This document shows positions 33,476 through 42,772 of a stretch of DNA of 64,000 nucleotides, piece by piece. The notes under the pieces were generated by a model. It saw nothing but the letters and a program-made list of their open reading frames with translations, ran no database searches and was not told the DNA's origin. Where the stretch lies: contig JBEHXV010000025.1 of NCBI GenBank assembly GCA_048498515.1, positions 3,677-67,676 on the forward strand, given 5' to 3'. Both the position numbers and the translations under genes were made by a program. Within the stretch, counting starts at the first letter, position 1, and the number at the start of each line of letters is the position of its first letter. The stretch is from UBA4416 sp048498515. Lineage in GTDB: Bacteria > Bacteroidota > Bacteroidia > B-17B0 > Aurantibacillaceae.

Positions 33476-35167
33476 TTAAAGTTTTTCATATTCTGCTTTC
33501 ACAAAATCGGCCAGCTCTTTCACATAAGCAGGTGAAAAATCGAACTGAATGCCAGCTGCTTTATAAATCTCAGGAATGGTTTTAGTGTAACCCAGTGATA
33601 AGGCCTTCTTGTAATTCTCCAGGGCTTGTTTAGGATTTTGTTTATAGCTGCGCCACATGGCAATAGCGCCCAGCTGGGCCATGCCATACTCAATATAATA
33701 GAAAGGTACTTCAAACAAATGCAATTGCGGTTGCCATGAGCGTACCAGGTTTTTCTCTAATCCTGTATAATCCACAACACCGGTACCAAAATCCTTGCTG
33801 ATCTTTAACCAGTAATCATACCGTTCGGTTAGGGTATGTTTTGGGTTGGTGTAGATCCAGTGTTGGAATTTATCAATAGTAGCGATCCATGGCAAGCCTT
33901 TCAGCACCCCATCCAATTGTTCTTTCTTAGCCCGTTTTAAATCATCGGTATTCGGAAAAAATGTTTCCCAGTGTTCCATGCTGATCAATTCCATGCTCAT
34001 GCTGGCCAGTTCTGCGACTTCGCTTGGGGTACTTTTAAATTCGGTGAGCTCTAAATTGGCAGCTAAAAATGCGTGTACGGCATGTCCGCCTTCATGTACC
34101 ATCGTTACCATATCGCGGTGCAAACCAACAGCGTTCATAAAAATAAATGGCACATCGGTTTCCATTAAAGGATAATTGTAGCCACCCGGCGCTTTGCCAA
34201 TGCGCGATTCAAGATCAAGGCGTTTCATGGCTTGCATGGTGCTGATGCATTCGGAAAAATAAGGATCAATGGTTTTAAAACAATCAATGGTTTTAGCGGC
34301 AAGGTCGGCGCCTGTTGTAAACGGTTTTAAGGGTGCTTTTCCGTCCACGTCAATTTCTTTATCCCATGGTTTGTAGGTGTCCAGGTTCAAGGCTTCTTTA
34401 CGGGCCAATTCATTTTGCTTTACCAGGGGTACAATGTGTTCCTGTATGGCATCCTGGAAATTATAGCAATCCTGCACACTATAATCAAAGCGGCCAAGCT
34501 CCTGGTGTTTAAAATCCCTGTAATTGGTAAATCCTGTATTTAAGGCAATCTGGTGGCGTAAGGCAATGAGCTCATCGTATAATTTATTCAGGGCCGATTC
34601 ATCCTGCCCTCTGCGTTCCTGTATCTGGTGATAAATCTTTTCGCGCAGGGCACGGTCGTTATTTTTAAAAAAAGTAGCGGCTTTTTGCAGGGTCATTTCC
34701 TCGCCATTATGGGTAATGCTTTGCGCGGCCGAAATATTTCCAAATTCCTGTTCTTTTTGACGAAGCTCAGTATTGAGCGCTATGTTTTCCTTGCGGTACA
34801 ATTCAATACTTTTTTTGACACCACGCACATGCACAAAGTAAGTGTCTTTTTCTAACTGGTCAACAAAGGGCGACTCTACCAATTTTTTATTCAGGTCGTT
34901 GCTATAGGGCGATAAATGAGGTTCAATTTCAGTCACAAAAAAGTTAAACGATTCCTGTAATTTTTCATCCTGTGTATTGCAGGTCATTTTAATATAACGC
35001 CAGGCACCATCCTCGCTCAGTACAGCTTCTACTTCGCTGTAATCTTTCATCCATTGTTTCAGGTCGGTAACCGAACTCAATGTTCTGTTCTTTAATTCTT
35101 CAAAAATAGGTTCTAAATTTCCCCAGGTTGTTACTTTAAAGTCGGCAGCTAAATAATGACGCGTCAT
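33476..35167 (-). CDS. M3-family oligoendopeptidase (PepF-like)
   Basis: 563-aa zinc metallopeptidase expected to cleave oligopeptides in the cytosol. The zinc site H358-E-G-G-H362 lies in VHEGGHAVHAF, with the third ligand Glu supplied downstream in PSEVAELASMSMEL. The segment YYIEYGMAQLGAIAMW near the C-terminus is typical of M3 oligoendopeptidases. There is no signal peptide. Length is normal for the PepF-like subgroup. Confidence 0.94.
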   Translation of the reverse strand: MTRHYLAADFKVTTWGNLEPIFEELKNRTLSSVTDLKQWMKDYSEVEAVLSEDGAWRYIKMTCNTQDEKLQESFNFFVTEIEPHLSPYSNDLNKKLVESPFVDQLEKDTYFVHVRGVKKSIELYRKENIALNTELRQKEQEFGNISAAQSITHNGEEMTLQKAATFFKNNDRALREKIYHQIQERRGQDESALNKLYDELIALRHQIALNTGFTNYRDFKHQELGRFDYSVQDCYNFQDAIQEHIVPLVKQNELARKEALNLDTYKPWDKEIDVDGKAPLKPFTTGADLAAKTIDCFKTIDPYFSECISTMQAMKRLDLESRIGKAPGGYNYPLMETDVPFIFMNAVGLHRDMVTMVHEGGHAVHAFLAANLELTEFKSTPSEVAELASMSMELISMEHWETFFPNTDDLKRAKKEQLDGVLKGLPWIATIDKFQHWIYTNPKHTLTERYDYWLKISKDFGTGVVDYTGLEKNLVRSWQPQLHLFEVPFYYIEYGMAQLGAIAMWRSYKQNPKQALENYKKALSLGYTKTIPEIYKAAGIQFDFSPAYVKELADFVKAEYEKL

Positions 35168-35351
35168 AGATTGAATAGTTTGAGAGATTGAAGGTAAAGG
35201 TTTTAGATGTATAATTAATGGTAATTGAGGTGATTTTTTACTCTGTTGTTACGAGACAAATAAGTCAATTTTGGAAAGTGTATTTCCAATAATGGGATAG
35301 TCCTTTCCTCTTTTGAAGGGGGAAAAGTTTATCGTTCTGTATTAAAACAAA

Positions 35352-35377
35352 AAAGCCCTGATAACGATCAGGGCTTT
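35352..35377. terminator. Rho-independent terminator for the DUF5606 gene
   Basis: Stem AAAGCCCTGAT / ATCAGGGCTTT with AACG loop. On the minus strand it is followed by a T run. Confidence 0.85.
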
Positions 35378-35398
35378 CAATAATATGGTTCAAACGGA

Positions 35399-35944
35399 TT
35401 AAGCTACGCCTGTTTTTCTCACGCCGGCTGTTTTTTTCACGCCAGCGCTTGTTTTGGTTTTGGTCGTATCCTTAGTGGCTGTTTTTTTAGCAGCTGCTTT
35501 TTTCTCGGTAGCCGCTTTCACTATTTTTTCTGCAGATTCGTCTTTTGCGTCATCTGTTTTCTTTTTCAGGTTACCGGTGCTTTGTAAATTGTTGTACCAG
35601 CTAAATAACTTACGCATGTTGCTTGTATATACGCGCTCTTTATCATAGTCAGGTAAGATCTCTGCAAAATAAGCAATAATGGCTTTGTCATCCGCTTTGG
35701 CGTCAATGGCAGGGCCACCTACTTCTTTATCAACAATGGCATGCATGATCTCTGCAACTGGTTTATCGTCGCCGGTAGTAAACATGCTAATGTCTTCCAA
35801 AGAGCTTACTTTTGCAGTAGAGCTAACAGAAGTACGTTTTTTATCAGCTAAGCTTTCTACAATAATTCCGTTTTTAGATTGTGCAACCACTTTATATAAT
35901 CCCGGTTGTCCGCTAATGGCAATAATTCCTGTTAAATCGATCAT
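35399..35944 (-). CDS. DUF5606-domain protein
   Basis: 181 aa. Residues 1-130 are the Bacteroidota-specific DUF5606 domain (start MIDLTGIIAISGQPGLYKVV, later FAEILPDYDKERVYTSNMRKLFSWYN). The last roughly 45 residues are a low-complexity Ala/Lys/Thr tail with repeated KKTA-like units, as in nucleic-acid-binding tails. No catalytic motif is visible. It is a conserved single-copy type of gene, but the role is unknown. A strong terminator follows. Confidence 0.88.
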   Translation of the reverse strand: MIDLTGIIAISGQPGLYKVVAQSKNGIIVESLADKKRTSVSSTAKVSSLEDISMFTTGDDKPVAEIMHAIVDKEVGGPAIDAKADDKAIIAYFAEILPDYDKERVYTSNMRKLFSWYNNLQSTGNLKKKTDDAKDESAEKIVKAATEKKAAAKKTATKDTTKTKTSAGVKKTAGVRKTGVA

Positions 35945-35970
35945 CGTTCTGTTTTAAAAAATTTAGATAA

Positions 35971-35978
35971 CAAAAATA
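35971..35978 (-). promoter_or_regulatory. Putative -7 element of the DUF5606 gene
   Basis: Minus strand TATTTTTG matches TAnnTTTG, 26 nt from the ATG at 35944. Confidence 0.4.
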
Positions 35979-36007
35979 GTGAATTTTTGATATTTACACT
36001 ACTAAAA

Positions 36008-36898
36008 TCAATTCTGTTGAATAGTTTTTTGGCTTAATTTCCTCTTTTGCCTGCGTTTTACCATTTTATAAATGCCATACCACGCCAGGGCTGCCATTAA
36101 CCATAAAGGCCACATACGGGTAAGGCCAATCAGGAACCATAAAAAGCCCATGCCGCCATCTTCAAGCGCCTCGCCCATTTTGCCACCAAAGTGGAAACCC
36201 GCTGTGGCTTTGTGTTCATAATAGGTAATGTTGATTGTGCTAAAACCTACCTGGTTGCTCAGGTAACGCAAGCGCCCTTCGGTGGCTTCGATGTCTTCCC
36301 TGATAATGGAAATTTCCTTTTCTATTTTTAAAATATCGGCCATATTGGGAGCCCTTGCCAAAAGCTCCTGGTATTTTCCCTCCAGTTGTTTTTTGTTCTT
36401 TAAGCGGGCTTCAATATCTACAAATTCTTCCGTCACATCTTCAATGTTTAGTTGTTTCGAATCAAATTCGCCTACCTGCGAACCTATGTCGTTAATGAGT
36501 TTATCAAAACTGGCATTGGGTACCCTTATCACGAGTATTTCAGTAGGGTTTATTTTGTAATCCTGGATTTGTTCGTTGGAGATGTAGCCTTTGTATGTTG
36601 AGACCGCCTTCTGTAAAAAGGCCTTTGTTTCTTTCAGGCTTTTTGTTTCAAAGGCGATGGAACCGTTCTTAATGAGCTTTTGCTCGGTGATCTTTACCTC
36701 TTCTTTGCGCGTTGTTACGGCATTGTAGGAGGTGGTGATGTCGGCGGCAGGCATGCTGGCTTCCTGGTCCATGGCCCCGCCTTCGCCCCCTGCAAACGCT
36801 ATCGTTTGTTCCATCGCTTTCATTTCTTTATTTGAAGGGCCGCAGGCTGCTGCAAAAAGGATAATGCCTGCCAGTAATGCTAATGTTGGAGTTTTCAT
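36008..36898 (-). CDS. DUF4349-domain lipoprotein
   Basis: 296 aa from the ATG at 36898, the only start giving a lipoprotein signal (GIILFAAAC, Cys at 19). Residues of about 70-260 are the DUF4349 domain: beta strands (KNGSIAFETKSLKET), then a coiled coil (EFVDIEARLKNKKQLEGKYQELL, IEKEISIIREDIEATEGRL), then SNQVGFSTINITYYE. A C-terminal membrane helix at about 255-280 is followed by a basic tail. Membrane-anchored coiled-coil protein; function not established. Confidence 0.87.
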   Translation of the reverse strand: MKTPTLALLAGIILFAAACGPSNKEMKAMEQTIAFAGGEGGAMDQEASMPAADITTSYNAVTTRKEEVKITEQKLIKNGSIAFETKSLKETKAFLQKAVSTYKGYISNEQIQDYKINPTEILVIRVPNASFDKLINDIGSQVGEFDSKQLNIEDVTEEFVDIEARLKNKKQLEGKYQELLARAPNMADILKIEKEISIIREDIEATEGRLRYLSNQVGFSTINITYYEHKATAGFHFGGKMGEALEDGGMGFLWFLIGLTRMWPLWLMAALAWYGIYKMVKRRQKRKLSQKTIQQN

Positions 36899-37315
36899 AA
36901 GGATAGTTTTTAAGATTAATTTTTTGTTTTGGATGATGAACCGGACCTTTTTCCACATTAATTTTCAGGATAAACCGGTTTTTGATTAATGCCGGTTTTT
37001 TAAAAAGGTAAATTCCCTTGGCTGGCAACCGTTTGAACTACATTTTTATTAAATTTCTTACATATGCTTAACAAAAAAATAAACACATCAAACAATTATT
37101 TTTCACTTTTTTTTATAAATCTTTTAAAGCCTTGATACATAAGCAAATTGCCATGTTATCAACGGTTCCTGTTAATTTCGCAATGTTAAAAAAAGAGCCG
37201 TAATGTTAATTTCATTTTCTGAAAATGCGCTCATTTTTAATCAGATTTGTAGAACGAAGATTTGAACTAAACGCTTACTCATTTTTATATAAGCTTTAAA
37301 TATATAAACCGAATT
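36899..37315. other. Divergent intergenic region upstream of nrdB
   Basis: 417 bp with no gene. AAACCGG (36972-36978) can pair with CCGGTTT (36992-36998), which is followed by T residues. A GTTAATTTC direct repeat occurs at 37171-37179 and 37205-37213 and could be a regulator site for nrdB. No NrdR-like box or clear TAnnTTTG element was recognised; a near match, CAGATTTG, lies at 37242-37249. Confidence 0.4.
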
Positions 37316-38287
37316 ATGACAGAACCAATATTAGCAGAAAACAAAGACCGCTTTGTTATTTTCCCGATAAAACACAACGATATCTGGGAATATTATAAAA
37401 AATCAGAAGCAAGTTTCTGGACAGCCGAAGAAATTGACTTATCCAACGATATGAATGATTGGAATAATAAGTTAAATGATAACGAGCGTCATTTTATAAA
37501 ACATGTTTTAGCGTTTTTTGCTGCGAGTGATGGTATTGTGAATGAGAACCTGGCGATCAATTTCTTAAATGAGGTTCAATACCCTGAAGCCCGTTTTTTT
37601 TATGGCTTCCAGGTGATGATGGAGAACATTCATTCGGAAACGTACTCTTTATTAATAGATACCTATATTAAAGATCCGGTTGAAAAGGATAAATTATTAC
37701 ACGCGGTTGAAACCGTGCCTTGTGTAGGTAAAAAAGCCGACTGGGCATTAACCTGGATCAGCAACGGAAGCTTTGCCGAGCGTTTGATCGCTTTCGCGGC
37801 AGTAGAAGGTATTTTCTTCTCGGGCTCATTCTGCTCTATTTTCTGGTTAAAGAAACGCGGCTTAATGCCGGGCTTAAGCTTCAGCAATGAGTTAATTTCC
37901 CGCGATGAGGGCCTGCACTGCGATTTCGCCTGCATGCTTTACTCAGACCATATTAAAGATAAATTACCAAAGGAAAAAGTAACGCAAATCATTACCGATG
38001 CGGTTACTATTGAAAAAGAATTTGTGTCGGATGCTATTCCTGTGCGTTTAATAGGAATGAATGCCGACCTGATGTGCCAATACATTGAGTTTTGTGCCGA
38101 CCGTTTATTGCTGGCCCTTGGCTGCGATAAATTTTACAACGCCTCAAATCCGTTCGATTTTATGGAGATGATCTCGTTGCAGGGCAAAACAAATTTCTTC
38201 GAAAAACGTGTTGCTGAATACCAAAAATCAGGTGTGATGAACAACAAGGAGGAAAACAACGTATTTAACCTGGACGAAGATTTTTAG
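37316..38287 (+). CDS. nrdB: Class Ia ribonucleotide reductase, beta (radical) subunit
   Basis: 323-aa diiron protein that generates the tyrosyl radical used by the alpha subunit. Metal ligands are visible in the ferritin-like fold: DGIVNENLA, YGFQVMMENIHSETYSLL (ExxH and the radical Tyr) and ELISRDEGLHCDF. The ENIHSETYSLLIDTYI pattern resembles eukaryotic R2. Placed ahead of nrdA, the reverse of the common nrdAB order, with a 283-bp gap. Confidence 0.96.
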   Translation: MTEPILAENKDRFVIFPIKHNDIWEYYKKSEASFWTAEEIDLSNDMNDWNNKLNDNERHFIKHVLAFFAASDGIVNENLAINFLNEVQYPEARFFYGFQVMMENIHSETYSLLIDTYIKDPVEKDKLLHAVETVPCVGKKADWALTWISNGSFAERLIAFAAVEGIFFSGSFCSIFWLKKRGLMPGLSFSNELISRDEGLHCDFACMLYSDHIKDKLPKEKVTQIITDAVTIEKEFVSDAIPVRLIGMNADLMCQYIEFCADRLLLALGCDKFYNASNPFDFMEMISLQGKTNFFEKRVAEYQKSGVMNNKEENNVFNLDEDF

Positions 38288-38570
38288 ATAAAAATTTCGT
38301 CGGTTAAATTCCCTGACTCGTATCTCATTGAAAATCATTGAACAAGGTGTGAACCTTGTAAGGGAATACTAGCCTCCGAAAAGACGTTCAGAAACTGTTA
38401 AATTTTCGTTAGCCTTCTGTAAGGCCCGGAAAGAAAGGGAAAAATTAATTAACCGTCACTTTGTTGAAAACCAAAACTGACGAAACAAAAAAAAGACGAT
38501 TATAGTTATAACTTGTTGTAACGAAAAGATACTCAAAAACTAAAGTAAAAACCACTAAAATTAAAAGGCA
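38288..38570 (+). other. Structured intergenic segment between nrdB and nrdA
   Basis: No gene, but a series of complementary segments in the transcribed direction. ATTCCCT (38308-38314) pairs with AGGGAAT (38361-38367), enclosing ACAAGGT (38342-38348), a GTGA loop of the GNRA type, and ACCTTGT (38353-38359). The outer CGTC (38298-38301) and GACG (38383-38386) can close it. Then GCCTT-CTGT-AAGGC (38412-38425) and CGTCA/TGACG (38454-38458 and 38478-38482). It could be an mRNA leader, attenuator or small RNA. It does not match the cobalamin box or other riboswitch cores I know. Confidence 0.45.
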
Positions 38571-40982
38571 ATGTTTGTAATTAAAAGAGATGGCACTCAG
38601 GAGACTGTGAAGTTCGATAAGATCACAGCGCGCGTTCAAAAACTCAGCTACGGGCTCGATCCGGCATTTGTTGATCCGATCCAGGTAGCTAAAAAAGTAA
38701 TCGATGGTGTATATGATGGCGTAAGCACCAGCGACCTTGATAACCTTGCCGCTGAAACGGCAGCGTCGTTAACCACCAAGCATCCTGATTATGCCCAGCT
38801 TGCTTCCCGCATTGCGGTAAGTAACCTGCATAAGAACACCATCAAGTCGTTCTCAAAAACAGTAGAGATCCTTTATAACTACATTGACCCGAAAACAAAC
38901 CAGAAAGCTTCATTAATTGCCGATGATGTTTATGAGATTGTGATGAAGAATGCGCAGATCCTGGATTCATCCATTATTTACGATAGGGATTTTGGTTATG
39001 ATTATTTTGGTTTTAAAACATTAGAGCGTTCTTACTTATTAAGAACTCATGGTAAAATTACAGAACGTCCTCAGCACATGTTAATGCGTGTGGCTGTTGG
39101 CATCCATAAAGACGACATTACTGCCGCTATTGAGACGTATAATTTAATGAGCGAGCGTTGGTTTACGCATGCTACGCCAACTTTATTCAATGCCGGTACG
39201 CCAAAACCGCAAATGAGCTCTTGCTTTTTATTACAAACAAAAGACGATAGCATCGACGGTATTTACGATACACTGAAACAATGTGCCCGCATTTCACAAA
39301 GTGCCGGTGGTATTGGTTTAGCTATTCATAAAGTACGTGCTACCGGTTCTTATATTAAAGGAACCAACGGTACTTCAAACGGGATCTTACCAATGCTGAA
39401 AGTGTTCAACGAAACAGCCCGTTATGTAGATCAAGGCGGTGGAAAACGCAAAGGTTCCATTGCTGTTTATTTAGAGCCATGGCATGCCGATATTCATGAG
39501 TTTTTAGATATCCGTAAAAACCATGGTAAGGAAGAAATGCGCGCGCGCGATCTGTTCACTGCTTTATGGATCCCTGATCTGTTCATGAAGCGTGTAGAGG
39601 CAGAAGGCGATTGGAGCTTAATGTGCCCTAACGAGTGCCCTGGCTTACACACCTCTCACGGTGCCGAGTTCGAAGCCTTGTATACCAAATACGAAGCTGA
39701 AGGACGCGCACGTAAAGTAATTAAAGCACGCGAATTATGGGCTGCCATTATCGATTCACAGATCGAGACCGGAAACCCTTACATGTTATTTAAAGACGCT
39801 TGTAACTTAAAATCGAACCAAACGCATTTAGGTACTATTCAATCTTCTAACTTATGTACTGAGATCGTTGAGTACACCAGCCCTGATGAAGTAGCGGTGT
39901 GTAACCTGGCTTCTATTGCCCTGCCACGCTTTGTGGATGAGAAAACAGGAACCTTCGATCACCAGCGCTTATTTGATGTAACATACATCATTACCAAAAA
40001 TTTAAATAAAGTTATTGACCGTAACTACTACCCAATTCCTGAGGCACGCAACTCAAACATGCGTCACCGCCCAATTGGTTTAGGTGTACAAGGTTTAGCC
40101 GATGCGTTCATCTTAATGCGTTTTCCTTTTGAAAGCGATGAAGCGAAGAAATTAAATTCCGAGATCTTTGAAACCATTTACTATGCAGCAATGACTGCTT
40201 CTAAGGACCTGGCTATTAAAGACGGAGCGTACGAATCGTTCCCTGGCTCACCATTATCAAAAGGCATCATGCAGTTCGACATGTGGGGTGTAACACCAAG
40301 CGCTCGTTGGGAATGGGATGTGTTGAAAGAAGAAGTGGCAAAATATGGTGTACGCAATTCCTTATTAGTAGCGCCAATGCCAACCGCTTCTACTTCTCAA
40401 ATCTTAGGAAACAATGAGTGCTTTGAACCATACACTTCTAATATTTATAGCCGCCGTGTATTATCGGGTGAGTTTGCGGTAGTAAACAAGCACTTGTTAC
40501 GCGATTTAGTGAAGTTAGGATTATGGAGCGATGGCTTGAAAAACAAGATCATTGCTGCTAACGGCTCCGTACAAAACATTCCGGAGATTCCTCAAAACAT
40601 TAAGGATATTTACAAAACTGTTTGGGAAATTAAACAACGTACCATTATTGATATGGCTGCCGACCGTGGCGCTTACATCTGCCAGTCGCAATCGCTGAAC
40701 CTGTTCATCCAGGATGCTAACTTCGCGAAACTGTCATCAGCACACTTCTACGCATGGAAAAAAGGCTTAAAAACCGGCATGTACTACCTGCGTACCAAAG
40801 CTGCAGCTGATGCCATCAAGTTCACTGTTGACCAGGCTGCTTTATCGGTACCGGTATTGGGTAACGAAGACGCTTTATTAGTAGAACGCGGACAAACCCA
40901 ACTGTTAAGCTTTGAAGAGCAACAAGCGCAGTTAAGCTGCTCGCTGGATAACCCGGAAGGCTGCGAAGCTTGCGGATCGTAA
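38571..40982 (+). CDS. nrdA: Class Ia ribonucleotide reductase, alpha (catalytic) subunit
   Basis: 803-aa subunit that reduces ribonucleoside diphosphates. An N-terminal ATP-cone (FVIKRDGTQETVKFDKITARVQKL, about residues 2-90) provides allosteric overall-activity control. The catalytic core shows SSCFLLQTKDDS (first redox Cys), SAGGIGLAIHKVRATGSYIKG, NLCTEI with the radical-site Cys and NNECFEPYTSNIYSRR. The C-terminal tail ends EGCEACGS with the thioredoxin-exchange Cys pair. Full length and intact. Followed by a palindrome and a terminator. Confidence 0.97.
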   Translation: MFVIKRDGTQETVKFDKITARVQKLSYGLDPAFVDPIQVAKKVIDGVYDGVSTSDLDNLAAETAASLTTKHPDYAQLASRIAVSNLHKNTIKSFSKTVEILYNYIDPKTNQKASLIADDVYEIVMKNAQILDSSIIYDRDFGYDYFGFKTLERSYLLRTHGKITERPQHMLMRVAVGIHKDDITAAIETYNLMSERWFTHATPTLFNAGTPKPQMSSCFLLQTKDDSIDGIYDTLKQCARISQSAGGIGLAIHKVRATGSYIKGTNGTSNGILPMLKVFNETARYVDQGGGKRKGSIAVYLEPWHADIHEFLDIRKNHGKEEMRARDLFTALWIPDLFMKRVEAEGDWSLMCPNECPGLHTSHGAEFEALYTKYEAEGRARKVIKARELWAAIIDSQIETGNPYMLFKDACNLKSNQTHLGTIQSSNLCTEIVEYTSPDEVAVCNLASIALPRFVDEKTGTFDHQRLFDVTYIITKNLNKVIDRNYYPIPEARNSNMRHRPIGLGVQGLADAFILMRFPFESDEAKKLNSEIFETIYYAAMTASKDLAIKDGAYESFPGSPLSKGIMQFDMWGVTPSARWEWDVLKEEVAKYGVRNSLLVAPMPTASTSQILGNNECFEPYTSNIYSRRVLSGEFAVVNKHLLRDLVKLGLWSDGLKNKIIAANGSVQNIPEIPQNIKDIYKTVWEIKQRTIIDMAADRGAYICQSQSLNLFIQDANFAKLSSAHFYAWKKGLKTGMYYLRTKAAADAIKFTVDQAALSVPVLGNEDALLVERGQTQLLSFEEQQAQLSCSLDNPEGCEACGS

Positions 40983-40990
40983 GAAAAGAT

Positions 40991-41025
40991 AACACCTGTC
41001 AGGTTTCAAAAACCTGACAGATGTT
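40991..41025. repeat. CCTGTCAGG palindrome, copy B
   Basis: AACACCTGTCAGGTTT (40991-41006), loop CAA, AAACCTGACAGATGTT (41010-41025): 15 of 16 pairs. Same family as the RAYT-flanking elements. Ten bases after the nrdA stop. Confidence 0.8.
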
Positions 41026-41052
41026 CAAGGAAATAAAGTTTAACCCTAAGAA

Positions 41053-41087
41053 AGGCCTCTCTGAATTATTTTGGAGAGGCTTTTTTA
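41053..41087 (+). terminator. Rho-independent terminator after nrdA
   Basis: Stem GCCTCTC (41055-41061) / GAGAGGC (41074-41080) followed by TTTTTTATT. Confidence 0.85.
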
Positions 41088-41100
41088 TTACATTTAATTA

Positions 41101-41475
41101 ATGAAATTAATTCCTGTATATATTAGCATTATCGTTTTCCTTTCCTGTTCACACAAAAGGAATAACCTGGATTATCCTGAGGATATCTCTGAAATTAAAT
41201 CAGTAGAACTTTCAAGGCCTGATAGTGAAACACAAGGGAAATTCGAAGAGATAAAAGAATTGAAGCCTTCTGAAATTGAGGAGCTATTAGATGCGTTAAA
41301 AACCGCAAAACCATTAGGGCCGGTTAAGTTTTTGCCTAGATTCTATATGACCTTCACATTAAATAATAATTCGAATAAGAGGCTAAAGGTTACTTCCGGA
41401 GGAAAAACCGTAAAGGGTTATGAAAATGATTACGGATATGAAATAAAGGATCTTAATTTTTTAAAGAATTTTTAA
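41101..41475 (+). CDS. Small lipoprotein of unknown function
   Basis: 124 aa with a lipobox (IIVFLSC, Cys at about 16). The mature protein is hydrophilic, with strands such as FYMTFTLNNNSNKRLKV and the ending YGYEIKDLNFLKNF, but no known domain. It stands alone after the nrdA terminator and is AT-rich like the neighbouring accessory genes. Confidence 0.72.
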   Translation: MKLIPVYISIIVFLSCSHKRNNLDYPEDISEIKSVELSRPDSETQGKFEEIKELKPSEIEELLDALKTAKPLGPVKFLPRFYMTFTLNNNSNKRLKVTSGGKTVKGYENDYGYEIKDLNFLKNF

Positions 41476-41535
41476 ATTTGATCAGATTCTCAAACCCATA
41501 GCCCTTTTAGTTCTATTTTATAAAAAATAAACCCT

Positions 41536-42099
41536 ATGCTTGCTGGTGATCCAAATATGCCCAACCCAATTTTAATTATTGCAGTCTTTGCATTCAGTTT
41601 AGCAATTGTAAGGGTTTTAACAACCACGGTACATGAAATGGGACATGCCGTTTTTGGCTTGTTGTTTTTAAAAGGAGATTTCGATGTACACATCGGTTCT
41701 TATGGCGATCCCGAAAAAGGAAAGCATTTCAAGATCGGGCGCATCCGCTTTCATTTCATTTACGCTCCCTTTTCGCTGGCCGAAGGCGTGTTTGTGTCGC
41801 CACAACAAGGTACAACGTATTGGAAAGATTTCCTGATTACGCTGGGCGGACCATTGGCCTCACTGATTACCGCCCTAGCTTACGCTTACCTGGCAATCAT
41901 TTCGCCCTTGCCGGAGGTGTATAAAATGGTATTTTATGTGTTGATGGGTTCTTCGATCCTTGATTTTTGGTACAATATAAAACCCAGTACGGAGCCAATC
42001 GTTCTTCATAACGGCACCATTGTGTATAATGACGGTTATACCTTAAAATATATCTGGTCGCAGTTGTTCAACAAGGGAGCTGCTGCTGAGGAAAAATGA
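41536..42099 (+). CDS. M50-like membrane metallopeptidase
   Basis: 187-aa membrane protein with the intramembrane zinc motif H33-E-M-G-H37 (TVHEMGHAVFGL) in its first hydrophobic segment. A later LGGPLASLITALAYAYL helix resembles the NPxDG/GGP region of site-2-protease relatives, and a candidate third ligand Asp is in SILDFWYN. No PDZ domain. Start taken at 41536; an internal ATG at 41557 is equally possible. Such short M50B-like proteins are of unknown substrate. Confidence 0.83.
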   Translation: MLAGDPNMPNPILIIAVFAFSLAIVRVLTTTVHEMGHAVFGLLFLKGDFDVHIGSYGDPEKGKHFKIGRIRFHFIYAPFSLAEGVFVSPQQGTTYWKDFLITLGGPLASLITALAYAYLAIISPLPEVYKMVFYVLMGSSILDFWYNIKPSTEPIVLHNGTIVYNDGYTLKYIWSQLFNKGAAAEEK

Positions 42100-42101
42100 A
42101 A

Positions 42102-42118
42102 TGCTACACTTTGTAGCA
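42102..42118. repeat. TGCTAC palindrome, copy 1
   Basis: TGCTAC-ACTTT-GTAGCA, perfect 6-bp arms, 2 bp after the M50 gene. A close relative occurs at 56363-56381 before the ORF6N gene. Confidence 0.45.
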
Positions 42119-42157
42119 ATCATCAATTCCTAAATTACTTTACTTTGAAGTCAAATT

Positions 42158-42190
42158 ACACCTGTCAGGTTTCAAAAACCTGACAGGTGT
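42158..42190. repeat. CCTGTCAGG palindrome, copy C (left flank of RAYT)
   Basis: Perfect 15-bp arms ACACCTGTCAGGTTT (42158-42172) and AAACCTGACAGGTGT (42176-42190) with CAA loop. Lies 14 bp before the transposase ATG. Confidence 0.88.
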
Positions 42191-42204
42191 TTGCCAATTA
42201 CAAA

Positions 42205-42768
42205 ATGCAGAAGATACAACCACTGGAACATGGGAAATTTTATCACATTTATAACCGCGGTATTAACCGTGGAGATATATTTTTCGAAAAAGATAATTAT
42301 GAGTATTTTATGAAATTATATGAAAATCATATCGATCCTGTTGCAGATACTTATGCGTGGTGCTTAATGAAAAATCACTTTCACTTTTTGGTAAGAGTAA
42401 AAGATAAAAATGAATTATACATAAGAAAAGCTCCGCATCAAAGCTTTTCTAATTTATTTAATGCCTATACTAAAGCAGTAAATAAAAAGTATAGCCGGCA
42501 TAGCAGTTTGTTTCAAAGAACATTTCAAAGAAAACTTATAGATAATGAAACTTACCTCAAAAATCTTATCGTATATATTCATAATAATCCTGTAAATCAT
42601 GAAATCTGTGAAAGTGCTATTAATTATCCATGGAACTCTTATTTAACTTACGTCTCAGATCGGGTTACAAAATTGAAAAAACAGGAAGTAATAGAGATGT
42701 TTGGTGATATTCAGAACTTTAAAAGTTTGCATAAAGTAAACGTAAATATTCCAGATCTGGAAATATAG
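42205..42768 (+). CDS. REP-associated tyrosine transposase (RAYT, Y1_Tnp/HUH family)
   Basis: 187-aa single-strand nuclease of the IS200/IS605-like Y1 family. The N-terminus FYHIYNRGINRGDIFF, the HUH motif N57-H-F-H60 in MKNHFHFLV and the helix LFNAYTKAVNKKYSRHSSLFQ, which should carry the catalytic Tyr (Tyr88 most likely), are all intact, as is the IHNNPV segment. A GTG at 42187 extends the frame into the upstream palindrome; the ATG at 42205 is preferred. CCTGTCAGG palindromes lie 14 bp before and 4 bp after the gene, the arrangement of RAYT genes with the REP sequences they act on. Confidence 0.92.
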   Translation: MQKIQPLEHGKFYHIYNRGINRGDIFFEKDNYEYFMKLYENHIDPVADTYAWCLMKNHFHFLVRVKDKNELYIRKAPHQSFSNLFNAYTKAVNKKYSRHSSLFQRTFQRKLIDNETYLKNLIVYIHNNPVNHEICESAINYPWNSYLTYVSDRVTKLKKQEVIEMFGDIQNFKSLHKVNVNIPDLEI

Positions 42769-42772
42769 GCAT

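Noticed and set aside
38288..38570. Cobalamin riboswitch or group I intron in the nrd locus
   Set aside because: No B12-box sequence and no recognisable group I core (P4/P7) segments; both nrd genes are uninterrupted.
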